DNA from: Myxococcota bacterium
GTDB taxonomy: Bacteria > Myxococcota_A > UBA796
Assembly: GCA_029251165.1 (NCBI GenBank)
Contig: JAQXDW010000089.1
Span: 1-64,000 of the forward strand
Length of the DNA: 64,000 nt
Direction: 5' to 3'
Shown: piece after piece, positions 63,240 to 64,000 of the stretch
Layout of the letters: each line of letters opens with the position of its first letter
Numbering within the stretch: position 1 is the stretch's first letter
The notes under the pieces: generated by a model
Databases searched by the model: none
The model's input: the letters and a program-made list of their open reading frames with translations, nothing else
Told to the model about the DNA's origin: nothing
Translations under genes and position numbers: made by a program

Positions 63240-64000
63240 GCCGTCCCATCCTCATTCCCGTTGATCTCGGCGGGAGCCCGACGGAATGCTGGCGGCGTCC
63301 GCCCCTCCGACCCGTGCCCACACCGGATCTGGTCCGGGCGCTCATTGAGCACTATCGGACTGAGCGCGCGTCCGGGGCTGCGCTGGAGGTCGCCTTCTTT
63401 CACGGCGGCCTCCCTGAGGATGCGCTTATGGCCGCAGCCAGCGGCCTGCCGATTCGGCTCGCCTGTTCTCCGGCAGATCTGAGCAGAGCAGCGGTCGCGC
63501 GCCTCATGGATGGCGGCCTAAAGACCATCGAGGTTGCACTGGGGAGCTTGGATGCTCGTGTGCTTCGCACCAACCGCATCGGGGTACGCCGCGCGGTCCT
63601 CCTGGAGATGCTCGAGTCCCTCGGTGAGCTCGGCCTGCGGGTCGGCGTGGTCCTCAGTCCAGGCCTACCGGATGCGTCCCACGACACCGCACTAACGACC
63701 GCCCGGGCGCTCATCGGACGGGCTGAATTTGTGCGCATTGAGCCAACCCTGGCCCTGTCAGGTTCCCGACTCTCAGAGCTCGCGGACAGCGGCCGCTGGG
63801 AGCCGATGTCCCTCGGAGAAGCGGTCACCACAACCCTCGCGATGGTGGAGATCCTCGAGGACGCTGGTGTCGAGATCGCTCGCCTGGGGCTGCAGCCAGG
63901 GCAAGACATCCCGTGCCGTGCCACCGCCGGGCCCGTCCACCCCAACCTCCGTCAGCTCGTTGAATTTCGTCGCTTCTATGCACGGATGGCCCACGAGCTG
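63236..64000 (+). CDS. Radical-SAM/Elp3-like protein without the Fe-S cysteine motif (partial)
   Basis: An open frame begins at GTG 63236, overlapping the rnc stop (GTGA), and runs 255 codons off the window with no stop. The C-terminal part matches the COG1243-type radical-SAM proteins: EFVRIEPTLALSGSRLSEL and RLGLQPG followed by AGPVHPNLRQLVEF. In that family the N-terminus carries CxxxCxxC in a HLGCPxRCVFCNQ context; here the equivalent stretch is VDLGGSPTECWRRPP with only one Cys. The protein probably cannot bind a radical-SAM cluster. Gene order after rnc is known for the normal family. Confidence 0.82.
   Translation, partial: MSRPILIPVDLGGSPTECWRRPPLRPVPTPDLVRALIEHYRTERASGAALEVAFFHGGLPEDALMAAASGLPIRLACSPADLSRAAVARLMDGGLKTIEVALGSLDARVLRTNRIGVRRAVLLEMLESLGELGLRVGVVLSPGLPDASHDTALTTARALIGRAEFVRIEPTLALSGSRLSELADSGRWEPMSLGEAVTTTLAMVEILEDAGVEIARLGLQPGQDIPCRATAGPVHPNLRQLVEFRRFYARMAHEL

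Overview
The window is a 64-kb piece of a G+C-rich bacterial chromosome with closely packed genes on both strands. I see no rRNA, tRNA, CRISPR array, prophage or insertion sequence. Several features suggest a Myxococcota-type or other deltaproteobacterial lineage. These include an FHA-GAF-AAA-Fis sigma-54 activator, a Hanks-type kinase with a periplasmic tail, a 1937-residue TPR protein, many small secreted proteins and lipoproteins, and an ExoD protein. Species cannot be fixed from this sequence alone.

Layout. 1-5.1 kb: the 3' end of a membrane pyrophosphatase gene, then rpsF-rplI-terminator-dnaB (with no rpsR between them), a secreted protein, and an FHA protein followed by an HTH-receiver regulator. 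5.0-7.2 kb: XdhC and a COG0402 deaminase, translationally coupled. 7.3-10 kb: two secreted proteins (Asp-box propeller; helix-hairpin-helix) with similar C-terminal helices. 10.0-10.6 kb: a 617-bp non-coding stretch with hairpins, then guaA and a membrane protein. 13.3-17.3 kb: a TPR protein with a damaged zincin-like tail, a tail-anchored sigma-factor-like protein, a phosphopantetheinyl transferase and two exported proteins. 17.6-27.8 kb: divergent proS/tkt, a class A PBP, an adenosine-deaminase-like enzyme, QueG, TrxB and a DnaQ-like exonuclease with a WYL-like tail. 27.8-35.3 kb: a very large PHP-domain lipoprotein, an OprO/P-like porin, a small secreted protein and a Nma111/Deg7-type double protease. 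35.4-44.7 kb: glutaryl-CoA dehydrogenase-like enzyme, membrane-fused spermidine synthase, HEAT protein, SurE, ExoD, Apt, CoaE and the sigma-54 activator. 44.7-49.5 kb: two lipoproteins, a Ser/Thr kinase and PpsR. 49.6-54.1 kb: SCP2-like protein, CaiB/AMACR-like protein, a 43-aa membrane peptide missed by ORF length cut-offs, a membrane protein, an outer-membrane-type protein and UDP-glucuronate decarboxylase. 54.3-60.2 kb: the giant TPR protein. 60.5-64 kb: cysteine desulfurase, MnmA, RNase III and a radical-SAM-like gene running off the end.

How genes work together. The desulfurase can supply sulfur to MnmA for tRNA 2-thiouridine. rpsF, rplI and dnaB link translation and replication. FHA domains, a Ser/Thr kinase and a receiver protein suggest phosphorylation signalling. 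GuaA, Apt, SurE, the ADA-like protein and the deaminase give a purine theme without being one operon.

The most unusual points are: a bacterial protease with the full two-protease layout of eukaryotic Nma111/Deg7; a sigma-like/anti-sigma-like tail-anchored fusion; adjacent rnc and radical-SAM-like genes that both lack expected active-site residues; and three genes whose last codons plus stop codon are tandemly duplicated downstream.
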